NCBI RefSeq assembly: GCF_037392515.1 | Contig: NC_090291.1 | Coordinates: 16,519,501-16,583,500 of the forward strand | Length of the DNA: 64,000 bases | Direction of reading: 5' to 3' | Origin: Haliotis asinina | Lineage: Eukaryota > Mollusca > Gastropoda > Lepetellida > Haliotidae | Part shown: one piece after another, positions 8,746 to 15,264 of the stretch | How the letters are laid out: each line of letters opens with the position of its first letter | Position numbering within the stretch: the first letter of the stretch is position 1 | Program-made: the position numbers and the translations under genes | The notes under the pieces: generated by a model | What the model saw: the letters and a program-made list of their open reading frames with translations, nothing else | What the model was told of the DNA's origin: nothing | Database searches by the model: none

Positions 8746-10111
8746 GTTAGAGTATATATGCTCATTATATAAGAGTTTTAAAATGTTGTTTTACCCTAAA
8801 CTGGACGTAGATTTCTCCCCCATGAAGATCGTGGTTGCTCCTGAGTTGTATTTCAATGCCCAGCTTTTAGATGTGTTCGATAAGTATAAGCTTTCGGTGA
8901 CTAACATTAAGGCAGTCCACGCTTGGTTCAACAACCCTATGCAGTTCTGGCAGAATCAATTAAACTTTGCTGTGTGGTGCGCTACAACAGGGTGTGGTGT
9001 GACATTGACCGACACTCGGCGTGGACCGCTGAGTCAGTCTGTGTTCAAGTTCCATGTGTACTACCAGGTCAGACGTATCCTTAAAGAGATCAGCGCCCCC
9101 CTCCCACAGGACAAAGCATGGGACGCAACAAACAACCCGTACGATAGACGGGTCTACGAACGTATTTGCAATGAATTCGAAATAAACCCAAAGACAGATT
9201 GGCGTTTGCCGGGGCTGAACCACGGGTTGGGTATTCCTTACAGCGATGGGCTCTCAGTAAAAGCATTTAAGAAAGATTTACTAACAAACTTTATGAAACG
9301 AAAAATGTTGAGTACTGGGAATTTTTTCCATGCATTAGATGATATTGTTCCTAAACCTACCAAATATGGGCCAAAACCAGTGAAAGATGCAAGTGATGAT
9401 TTAGTGAAACGAGGTATACTTAGGCAGGACTTTGCTTTGTCGAGTAATGAATGGAGGGATGATCGTATGGACTTTGAAGGTGGTGTTGCTTTCACAATCC
9501 AGAAAGTGGAGCAGTCAACCGCAAACGGGTGGAAAATGTTCATGCTGGATACGTCAAAAGGATTCACTCGTGCCGGGGTAGCCAGGTTGAACGACTCGAT
9601 TCGAACGTACGTGTGGGCGCTGTTGGGTGCGCAGTCGATGACGCGTTCCAACATCCTCGGTAAGGGAACTGCTTACGACGCTCAGAAACAGTTCGTTTCC
9701 AATGTTGAGGATGCTATCAATTCTCCAGTTGATCTCCCGCGGGCCATCGACCATTACCAAAACGTGTTAGAATACGCCAGATCGAAAGTCAATTACGTGT
9801 TCAGCGTTGGGCTGTACATGGCTCCGAGTGATATGCAACTGAGAGTAAAAAAAGTGGTGGGTTATAACAACAAAATAGTCATAGCCACGGCGGATCAAAA
9901 GTTGGGTATCAACCCCGATATTAACACCACCTATATCCCACACATCCCACCACGTGAAACAGGTATAGTGACGTCACCCCCGGAGTCTAAAGTTCATGTG
10001 GAGGTACCCCCCACACACCCTCATATGCAGGCTCAGCAGCATATTGATAGTAAAACGGCCCTGGTGGTTGGTGGAGTAGCTTTGGGACTTATTTGGTTAA
10101 AGATTTCTTAG
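8738..10111 (+). CDS. Conserved Polinton virion-type protein with C-terminal membrane anchor, up to 457 aa
   Basis: I recognise the segment HAWFNNPMQFWQNQLNFAVW followed by CATTGCGV as strongly conserved among invertebrate Polintons, but its function is not known to me. The body (about residues 30-400) is globular with few hydrophobic runs. A proline-rich linker (about 400-430) leads to one predicted membrane segment at the very C-terminus (ALVVGGVALGLIWLKI). Two starts are possible: the ATG at 8738, which overlaps the divergent gene, and the ATG at 8783 just after a TATA-like box. I think 8783 is the more likely real start because the conserved part (MLFYPKLDVDF) begins there. Its 3' end overlaps the convergent 394-aa gene by 23 bp. 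Confidence 0.8.
   Translation: MYMLEYICSLYKSFKMLFYPKLDVDFSPMKIVVAPELYFNAQLLDVFDKYKLSVTNIKAVHAWFNNPMQFWQNQLNFAVWCATTGCGVTLTDTRRGPLSQSVFKFHVYYQVRRILKEISAPLPQDKAWDATNNPYDRRVYERICNEFEINPKTDWRLPGLNHGLGIPYSDGLSVKAFKKDLLTNFMKRKMLSTGNFFHALDDIVPKPTKYGPKPVKDASDDLVKRGILRQDFALSSNEWRDDRMDFEGGVAFTIQKVEQSTANGWKMFMLDTSKGFTRAGVARLNDSIRTYVWALLGAQSMTRSNILGKGTAYDAQKQFVSNVEDAINSPVDLPRAIDHYQNVLEYARSKVNYVFSVGLYMAPSDMQLRVKKVVGYNNKIVIATADQKLGINPDINTTYIPHIPPRETGIVTSPPESKVHVEVPPTHPHMQAQQHIDSKTALVVGGVALGLIWLKIS
8746..8782. promoter_or_regulatory. Divergent AT-rich promoter region
   Basis: TATATA (8753-8758) and TATATAAG (8767-8774) lie between the minus-strand penton-like start and the second in-frame ATG (8783) of the plus-strand gene. 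Promoter function is inferred. Confidence 0.45.
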
Positions 10112-11273
10112 CCGCTACGTACACCAGACCCGCCACGGCGACGATGGCTGCCCACAGGTTTTGACTGAGCCACGTGGCAGTTTTAGCCAGAGCGCTCAAC
10201 AACCACGAGACGATGCTACCCAGGATGCCGGGAAGGGCTTCGGCGGCTTTACCAGCCAGTTTAGCTAGGCCTTCCCCGAGTTTTTTTATCCAGTCTTTAA
10301 CACCCCCACCGCCACTTGGAGTTCCGCCGCCGGCAGGCACCACAGTACCCCCTGTCAGTGACACCACCAGGGTTGATATGATGAAACCCAATGCAGTCAG
10401 AATGCTGGCGATGGTGATCCCTTGCTCCCGGAACAATATCCGAATCCTGTTTGCTAACGTGGTGTCTCGGTAGAGGACTTGATTGATGGTTTCCCGCACA
10501 CGGTTGGCCTGGGATCGAAGCTTTTCTTTGTAGCCGGACGCTGTCTCCAACCAGACCTGCCTTTCATCTTCCAAATTACGTATTCGTTCCTCGATGGTGG
10601 TTTTAATAGACTCGTCCTCAGTTTCACCGAGTTTTTTCTTTTCATAGGCGATTTTGTCGTCTATCTCACTCACTTTGGCCGTGCTTTTCCAGAGATGACC
10701 ACGAATGGTTTGCATCAACAGGTCCAACCCCTTCAGTTCCCGAAAGGTAATTTTGAGGCCCGGGAAGGGCTTGTTCTCGTAATCAGCCAACACCTTTTCA
10801 ATATTATAAGTCATGTTTTGAACCGATGTGGCGTCCCTGATGCCTTCCAGATCTTGACGGGCCTTCGGGGGAATCTCAGGTCGCGCGCGACCGTACTCTG
10901 TGAAACCTAGTTCCTTGCGGACAAAGTTAATCTTATGGTCTCTTCTCAGTGTTGATAAAGCAAGCGGTTCTCTCGTGTATTGATTAAAGAGATCGATCCC
11001 CGGGTAATCCTTCAAACGCAGCGTGCCCTCGCTATCAACAAAAAACTTGTTATAGTCTCGCCCCCACGGCTTGATTTTGTCTCTTTCTTCAATTGCGTTG
11101 TAATAAGAGTCGACGGTTTCATTCACGAGTTTGGTCCTTGGTGAGAATGAGATCTTCTGCTTGTTTATATCTTCGACAGCCTGCTGTAGGCTAGTACTGA
11201 ATGAGGTCTCCTGCTCATCGTATGCCTGGGCACTAGCGCCCCGCATCTCCTCCATAGGTATGTCTTCATCCAT
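10089..11273 (-). CDS. Polinton coiled-coil, membrane-active-like protein, 394 aa
   Basis: Order of parts: acidic N-terminal tail (MDEDIPMEEM), a globular region, a long charged coiled-coil (about residues 205-265, rich in K/E/R) ending in RVRETINQVLYRDTTLANRI, a hydrophobic segment ITIASILTALGFIISTLVV, a glycine-rich linker with GGG repeats, and a C-terminal part with an amphipathic helix (VKDWIKKLGEGLAKLAGKAA) and a final apolar helix. The RVRETINQVLYRD-to-IIST block is widely shared among animal Polintons in my memory. The amphipathic/apolar C-terminus resembles proteins that disturb membranes during entry, but that role is inference. It is divergent from the major capsid gene with 38 bp between starts, and convergent with the 457-aa gene. 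Confidence 0.8.
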   Translation of the reverse strand: MDEDIPMEEMRGASAQAYDEQETSFSTSLQQAVEDINKQKISFSPRTKLVNETVDSYYNAIEERDKIKPWGRDYNKFFVDSEGTLRLKDYPGIDLFNQYTREPLALSTLRRDHKINFVRKELGFTEYGRARPEIPPKARQDLEGIRDATSVQNMTYNIEKVLADYENKPFPGLKITFRELKGLDLLMQTIRGHLWKSTAKVSEIDDKIAYEKKKLGETEDESIKTTIEERIRNLEDERQVWLETASGYKEKLRSQANRVRETINQVLYRDTTLANRIRILFREQGITIASILTALGFIISTLVVSLTGGTVVPAGGGTPSGGGGVKDWIKKLGEGLAKLAGKAAEALPGILGSIVSWLLSALAKTATWLSQNLWAAIVAVAGLVYVAAKKSLTK

Positions 11274-11311
11274 TATTTAGTATTAAAAATATATTTCGTT
11301 TATATATAACA
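11274..11311. promoter_or_regulatory. 38-bp bidirectional AT-rich promoter between capsid genes
   Basis: This is the whole spacer between two divergent start codons. It contains AAATATATTTCG and TTTATATATAAC and is almost pure A/T. Both genes read into it with the ATG within 5 bp of an AT block, as at other starts in the element. Confidence 0.5.
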
Positions 11312-12568
11312 ATGTACGGCAGAAAATTAGATCCTTTCAGAAGATTGAGAGAGCCATTAGGAGCCAGAGCCGTGCGTCAGTCGGTGACCATCACCAACAA
11401 TCCCAGCAAGATAGACCAGAATCAAACTCTGCTGGTTAGATTTCCAAACCTTGGTGAGAATGACCTCATTGTACCAGGCACTGTTCGACTGGCGTTCAAT
11501 ATCACGTTGACCTCCGACAACGACAAACGCGAGCTAGTGCGGAACGTGGGGCGAGCTATCATCAAGAAAACGACCGTCAAGATCAGCGGTAACGAGGTGC
11601 TGAGCATCGACGACAGCGACGTGTTTCACTGCTACAGGGATCTCTGGAAAAGCGAGGGAGAACGAGTCAATGATGTGTACCAGGGTATCAGCAAATCAAC
11701 CCGGGCGCGCATAGGGTATGTCTTCACGCAAGACCAGCAAGACAAGCTATTGGACGGTGAAAAGGCCATCGCTCGAGCATACGGGAATCGATTCTGCGTG
11801 CCGCTCGACTTCGAGTTGCTCACGGGACACGCGCCATTTTACCAGGCCGCGCTGGGTGATAGGCTCGAATACGAGCTCACGTTTAACGACTATAACAAAG
11901 TAGTGCGTACGCCGAACGGTGATGAGGCCAGTTATGCCATAGACAACATCTCTCTGGAGTTCGACATGGTCACTAGCCCGGAGCTGGCCAGGCAGGTTCG
12001 AAGTCAGTACTCTGGAAAGATGGCTATCCTGTACGATCGCGTACTGAGGCATAGATCAGTCGTGCGAGATAAGAGCGACACTGTGTGGAATATCAACCTG
12101 AATGTGCCGGCGCGATCGATGAAAGGTATCCTGGTCGTCCCCGTGGAGTATTACGATCCATTCCGGAGGGACAGCGAGAAGTTTTTCAACCCCGAGATTG
12201 AAAAGGTGGAAGTGACCATCGAGGGCGTGCCCAACCAGCTGTTCAGTCATGGTATGAGACCACACCAGCAGTGGGATGAGATAAAAAAGCTACCAGTGGG
12301 GGATTACATAACAAAGGACCTGGACCTCGGCTCCGTGCAGATCGGTGAATACCTGACCACCAAGTACGCCCTATGGTTGGACATGCGATCCACGGATGAT
12401 GATAAACTGCACGGTAGCGGGCGCCGTATAGATAACGGCAGCGAAGGGATAACCATCCAGATTACTAAGAAGGCTCAACCCGCTGGTAAGTTGAAATTAT
12501 ATCTGTACGTTATTATGGACGCGCAACTTAATATAGACAATGGGAGATTCGTGCAAGCCATCTACTAG
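11312..12568 (+). CDS. Major capsid protein (double jelly-roll, hexon-like), 418 aa
   Basis: It forms the capsid lattice in Polinton-like viruses. The length is close to that usual for the animal Polinton/adintovirus major capsid protein. Visible features: a basic N-terminus (MYGRKLDPFRRLREP), then alternating beta strands of two jelly-rolls. The first includes VPGTVRLAFNITL and LVRNVGRAIIKKTTVKISG. The second starts around residue 240 (SDTVWNINLNVPARSMKGIL) and contains EKVEVTIEGVPNQLFSHGM. The C-terminal signature YVIMDAQLNIDNGRFVQAIY is very like other members as I recall them. The ATG is preceded by TTTATATATAACA. The 3' end overlaps the packaging ATPase by 29 bp in another frame. No lesion is seen. 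Confidence 0.88.
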   Translation: MYGRKLDPFRRLREPLGARAVRQSVTITNNPSKIDQNQTLLVRFPNLGENDLIVPGTVRLAFNITLTSDNDKRELVRNVGRAIIKKTTVKISGNEVLSIDDSDVFHCYRDLWKSEGERVNDVYQGISKSTRARIGYVFTQDQQDKLLDGEKAIARAYGNRFCVPLDFELLTGHAPFYQAALGDRLEYELTFNDYNKVVRTPNGDEASYAIDNISLEFDMVTSPELARQVRSQYSGKMAILYDRVLRHRSVVRDKSDTVWNINLNVPARSMKGILVVPVEYYDPFRRDSEKFFNPEIEKVEVTIEGVPNQLFSHGMRPHQQWDEIKKLPVGDYITKDLDLGSVQIGEYLTTKYALWLDMRSTDDDKLHGSGRRIDNGSEGITIQITKKAQPAGKLKLYLYVIMDAQLNIDNGRFVQAIY

Positions 12569-13181
12569 TGGGGGTACCCGGGGGTACCCACAACTACCCA
12601 CTGACCCACACTGCGCCATAGTGTGCGGCCAGACTGGCTGTGGGAAGACCGTTTTCGTGTTGGATATGTTGGAGGGTTACTACAAGGATGTGTTCGATAA
12701 CATCGTTATCATGTGCCCTACTCTGGGCATGAATAAAACGTACGCGCGACCTTGGCTGATGACGGACCCGGACGTACACAAAATCGACCCTGGAACACGC
12801 CTGCAGGACTGGTTGAAAGCTCTTCACGAGAAATTTAAAGGGGAACCGACGCTGTTCATACTGGACGACTGCAGCGCTAATCGCGAGATAACAAAAAAGA
12901 GAGACATGCTATCGTACCTGGCCTTCTCCGGCCGGCATGCAAATCACAGCGTCTGGGTGCTAACGCAGAAGTTCAACTCGGTGTTGAAAGACCTCAGGGA
13001 GCAGACGCGATGGGTGGCCTTATTTCACTGCAAGGACAGGGATTCGTTCAAGGAGTGTTTGAGAGAGAACGATGTGATGAGTAAATTAGAACGGGAACGG
13101 GTGAAGAAACAGCTCGCTGAAACTAAACACGCTAAGCTCGTGCTCAAGACCGACCAACCAGTAGCATATATAGTATGCTAA
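12540..13181 (+). CDS. Genome-packaging ATPase, FtsK/HerA-type (A32-like), 213 aa
   Basis: It hydrolyses ATP to pump DNA into preformed capsids in this virus class. Walker A is at residues 30-37 (GQTGCGKT). Walker B is TLFILDD at about 104-110, where the acidic pair follows the hydrophobic strand. A downstream SGRHANHSVWVLTQ segment matches the conserved sensor/arginine region of the A32-type branch. Length is normal for Polinton packaging ATPases. The gene starts inside the end of the major capsid gene, so capsid and packaging genes are coupled. Its stop codon lies inside the first unit of a decamer tandem array. Intact. Confidence 0.92.
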   Translation: MGDSCKPSTSGGTRGYPQLPTDPHCAIVCGQTGCGKTVFVLDMLEGYYKDVFDNIVIMCPTLGMNKTYARPWLMTDPDVHKIDPGTRLQDWLKALHEKFKGEPTLFILDDCSANREITKKRDMLSYLAFSGRHANHSVWVLTQKFNSVLKDLREQTRWVALFHCKDRDSFKECLRENDVMSKLERERVKKQLAETKHAKLVLKTDQPVAYIVC

Positions 13182-13268
13182 GCAAAGCTAAGCAAAGCTA
13201 AGCAAAGCTAAGCAAAGCTAAGCAAAGCTAAGCTAAAGCTAAGCAAAGCTAAGCTAAAGCGAAGCAAA
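13177..13268 (+). repeat. Decamer tandem array, unit GCTAAGCAAA
   Basis: About nine units run head-to-tail. Two are lengthened to 11 bp (GCTAAGCTAAA) and the last carries one change (GCGAAGCAAA). It starts at the stop of the packaging ATPase and ends at the first ATG of the next frame. It is the only simple array inside the element. Confidence 0.9.
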
Positions 13269-13993
13269 TGCTAAGTATAGCTATGATATTTGAAGTATTT
13301 GTCGTGTGCAACTTAACCTTCATTTCTCTGTGTTTTGTCTACATCGGGTATTATATAGTTAAAACTAAATCTTACTTATTATATTATAAGATGGAGTGTG
13401 AGGAATTGCTCGAACAATTAGTACCTGGGGGTGTGGGGGTCTCCCCCACGCCGCCGGCAGGCCCCACTGATGACAAGCGAGAGAAACTGGTGGCGTTGGC
13501 TATTGGCGGCAAAGCCAAACATTACTTTGGAGACTACACTCCGGATAAAATTCACAAAATGTCAGCCGAAGAAATCGATAAGCTGTACGCTAGATACGAG
13601 TCCCGGCTCGGAGCAGAAATGACAAAGACAATAGGATCGGCTATGGCCCAGATATACACCGGTATTGTGTCATACTTCCTTCCCATTCCACCAGAGCGCC
13701 GACTTTACCTGTGGGAGGAACTCGAGAAAGACCTTTTTATCGAACACGCCGTGAGCTCTATCAGCTGCGAGCTGAACCACAAATATGGCATGTTGTTGGC
13801 TCCAGTGACGGCGGCGATTATCACGGCAAAACATTGTCAATTTGAGAGAAAGAATAATAATAATAGTATAGATGGATGCTGCACAGGAGACCCCATTGGG
13901 GGAACTGAGGGAAACCCCAGTGGTGGTACCCCCAACAGTGGAGGAGACCCCTTCACAGGAACCCCCAACAGTAACCAGACAGAAGAATCCTAA
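13268..13993 (+). CDS. Conserved Polinton protein of unknown function, 200-241 aa
   Basis: The central part (DKIHKMSAEEIDKLYARYE, then a segment with FLPIPPERRLYL, then AAIITAKHCQFE) is a block I associate with many animal Polintons; no function is known to me. The frame opens at 13268 with a hydrophobic stretch of about 35 residues. A second ATG at 13391 (MECEELLEQLV) sits after an AT-rich leader like those of the other genes (TTATATTATAAG). I favour 13391, giving about 200 residues and no membrane segment; with the upstream start the protein would be membrane-anchored. The C-terminus is a low-complexity tail rich in Gly, Thr, Pro and Asn. Its last 122 bp overlap the next gene in another frame. 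Confidence 0.7.
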   Translation: MLSIAMIFEVFVVCNLTFISLCFVYIGYYIVKTKSYLLYYKMECEELLEQLVPGGVGVSPTPPAGPTDDKREKLVALAIGGKAKHYFGDYTPDKIHKMSAEEIDKLYARYESRLGAEMTKTIGSAMAQIYTGIVSYFLPIPPERRLYLWEELEKDLFIEHAVSSISCELNHKYGMLLAPVTAAIITAKHCQFERKNNNNSIDGCCTGDPIGGTEGNPSGGTPNSGGDPFTGTPNSNQTEES

Positions 13994-14195
13994 GAGAGTA
14001 GCTGCCGGTAAAGAACGGTGGTGTAACCAACATAAAATTATTACAGTGACAAACCCAACCCGACTGTTTTTGGCTGTAGGTGTAACTGCTGCCTTGGCTA
14101 TCTCGTGGTTATATACACGTGAGGGAAACCCTCACCGTGAGGTACCCCCAAACAGTGAGGTAACCCCCACTATTGACCCGCATATCATGTTATAA
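13872..14195 (+). CDS. Small single-pass membrane protein, 107 aa
   Basis: The first 35 residues are Pro/Glu/Thr-rich and disordered, encoded by the stretch that overlaps the previous gene. A basic segment (RQKNPKRVAAGKERW) follows, then one membrane helix (LFLAVGVTAALAISWLY, about residues 66-82) and a polar tail. A KRVAAGK-type basic patch followed by a membrane anchor recurs in Polinton small proteins. The ATG follows AATAATAGTATAG. The repeated GGGGGAACCCC-like DNA behind the PE-rich part suggests slippage-driven growth of both overlapping tails. Function unknown. Confidence 0.65.
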   Translation: MDAAQETPLGELRETPVVVPPTVEETPSQEPPTVTRQKNPKRVAAGKERWCNQHKIITVTNPTRLFLAVGVTAALAISWLYTREGNPHREVPPNSEVTPTIDPHIML

Positions 14196-14221
14196 TTTTA
14201 ATATTTTATATCATATACATA

Positions 14222-14449
14222 ATGTCTGAGGGGAAAACGTTCGTCAACGACGCATACCACGCCACAGTGGTCGCCAGTCTAGCCGTAGGGTACGCTCGGT
14301 TGACTAAAATGGTGCTTAAACAACCAACTATCAAGCTAGATTTCAACCTGCAGGATATGGGTATGCTCATAATGAACCTTGGTATGGCGATGGCCACAAA
14401 AGACATCCTAGTAAAACAAGGGATAATACCTGAAAATATAATGAAATAA
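14222..14449 (+). CDS. Small membrane protein, 75 aa
   Basis: A short protein with one moderately hydrophobic helix near the N-terminus (YHATVVASLAVGYARL) and another near the C-terminus (DMGMLIMNLGMAMATKDILV). It sits in a run of tightly packed plus-strand small genes, 26 bp after the 107-aa gene and 7 bp before the 139-aa gene. The ATG follows ATTTTATATCATATACATA. No family recognised. Coding status is supported by packing, direction and leader type. Confidence 0.6.
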   Translation: MSEGKTFVNDAYHATVVASLAVGYARLTKMVLKQPTIKLDFNLQDMGMLIMNLGMAMATKDILVKQGIIPENIMK

Positions 14450-14456
14450 ATATAGG

Positions 14457-14876
14457 ATGGCCACGATAGCTATGATGGCCGGTGGGGCGTTAGTGAATGC
14501 CCTGGCATTTTCCGGGAGTAATTTCCTCTTCTCGAAACTACGAGATGATCACGCAATACAGGAAGAAAGGAAGCGGCACGATCTCGCTACTGAGAAATTA
14601 CAAAGGGCACAGGCCGAGTACGCTAAAAAACGCCTCCAGAGGATCGATTTTATTAACGAACAACTCACGCGTGAAAACCATGCCGTTCAAACATTCAACG
14701 ATGTCGATGAAGCAATGAAAGAATACTACCTACTAACTGGTAAACGATCGGAACCGCTCAATAAAACCACACTCGCTCAGTACTACACACCATCCAAGGG
14801 GCAAATGAATCGTGAACTGGTCTTCATAGTGTTGGGTATAGCAGCTACTGCGTTGGTTGCGAAGCAATTAAATTAA
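14457..14876 (+). CDS. Polinton coiled-coil protein with terminal membrane segments, 139 aa
   Basis: The N-terminal apolar segment (MATIAMMAGGALVNALAF) is followed by a long charged helix (residues about 28-75: EERKRHDLATEKLQRAQAEY and onward), a loop with DVDEAMKEYYLLTGK and a C-terminal membrane helix (LVFIVLGIAATALVAKQL). The EERKRHDLA...RIDFIN...VDEAM-EYY series is one I recognise from many invertebrate Polintons, so it is a real conserved gene although no function is assigned. A bitopic coiled-coil protein could bridge an inner membrane or DNA to the capsid (inference). Confidence 0.75.
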   Translation: MATIAMMAGGALVNALAFSGSNFLFSKLRDDHAIQEERKRHDLATEKLQRAQAEYAKKRLQRIDFINEQLTRENHAVQTFNDVDEAMKEYYLLTGKRSEPLNKTTLAQYYTPSKGQMNRELVFIVLGIAATALVAKQLN

Positions 14877-14895
14877 AATACCTATATAAGTAAAC

Positions 14896-15126
14896 ATGAG
14901 ACCCGCTCCATACCGATGTGAATACATACTTATGGGGAAGACCGAGGCCTGTGGTAGGAAATGCAGGAATCAGGGGTTCTGTTGTTTCCATATGGGAAGT
15001 CCTAACTACACGTGTTCTGTGTGTGGTATCGGGGTTAAAGGACACTACTGTCTATGTAAAGCTCACGGAGCGAACGTAGTCAGACATCAACTCATCTACG
15101 AGAAAAGGCTACATAAAAGAACGTAG
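14896..15126 (+). CDS. Small cysteine-rich zinc-binding protein, 76 aa
   Basis: It has ten cysteines and several histidines in a pattern suggesting two zinc sites: C-x-x-x-C-x-N-Q-G-x-C-C-x-x-H in the first half and C-x-x-C-G-x-x-x-x-x-H-Y-C-x-C-x-x-H in the second (CSVCGIGVKGHYCLCKAH). The C-terminus is basic (RLHKRT). The start follows a clear TATA-like leader (CCTATATAAGTAAAC). It could be a DNA- or RNA-binding regulator. The family is not recognised, and the zinc assignment comes from spacing only. Confidence 0.65.
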   Translation: MRPAPYRCEYILMGKTEACGRKCRNQGFCCFHMGSPNYTCSVCGIGVKGHYCLCKAHGANVVRHQLIYEKRLHKRT

Positions 15127-15264
15127 GCGACTGCTCAAGATAGACTCCAATTAAATGTTTTACACAAGGAACACTATATCCAACAGTGCGTGAAACAGCC
15201 ACTTAAGGGTTACCTCCCTTTACTGTGAACCAATTAGACATTGGTTCTCTTAGGTGTAAACACT

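Noticed and set aside
11747..12052. 101-codon minus-strand frame within the major capsid gene
   Set aside because: Antisense shadow of a recognised capsid gene.
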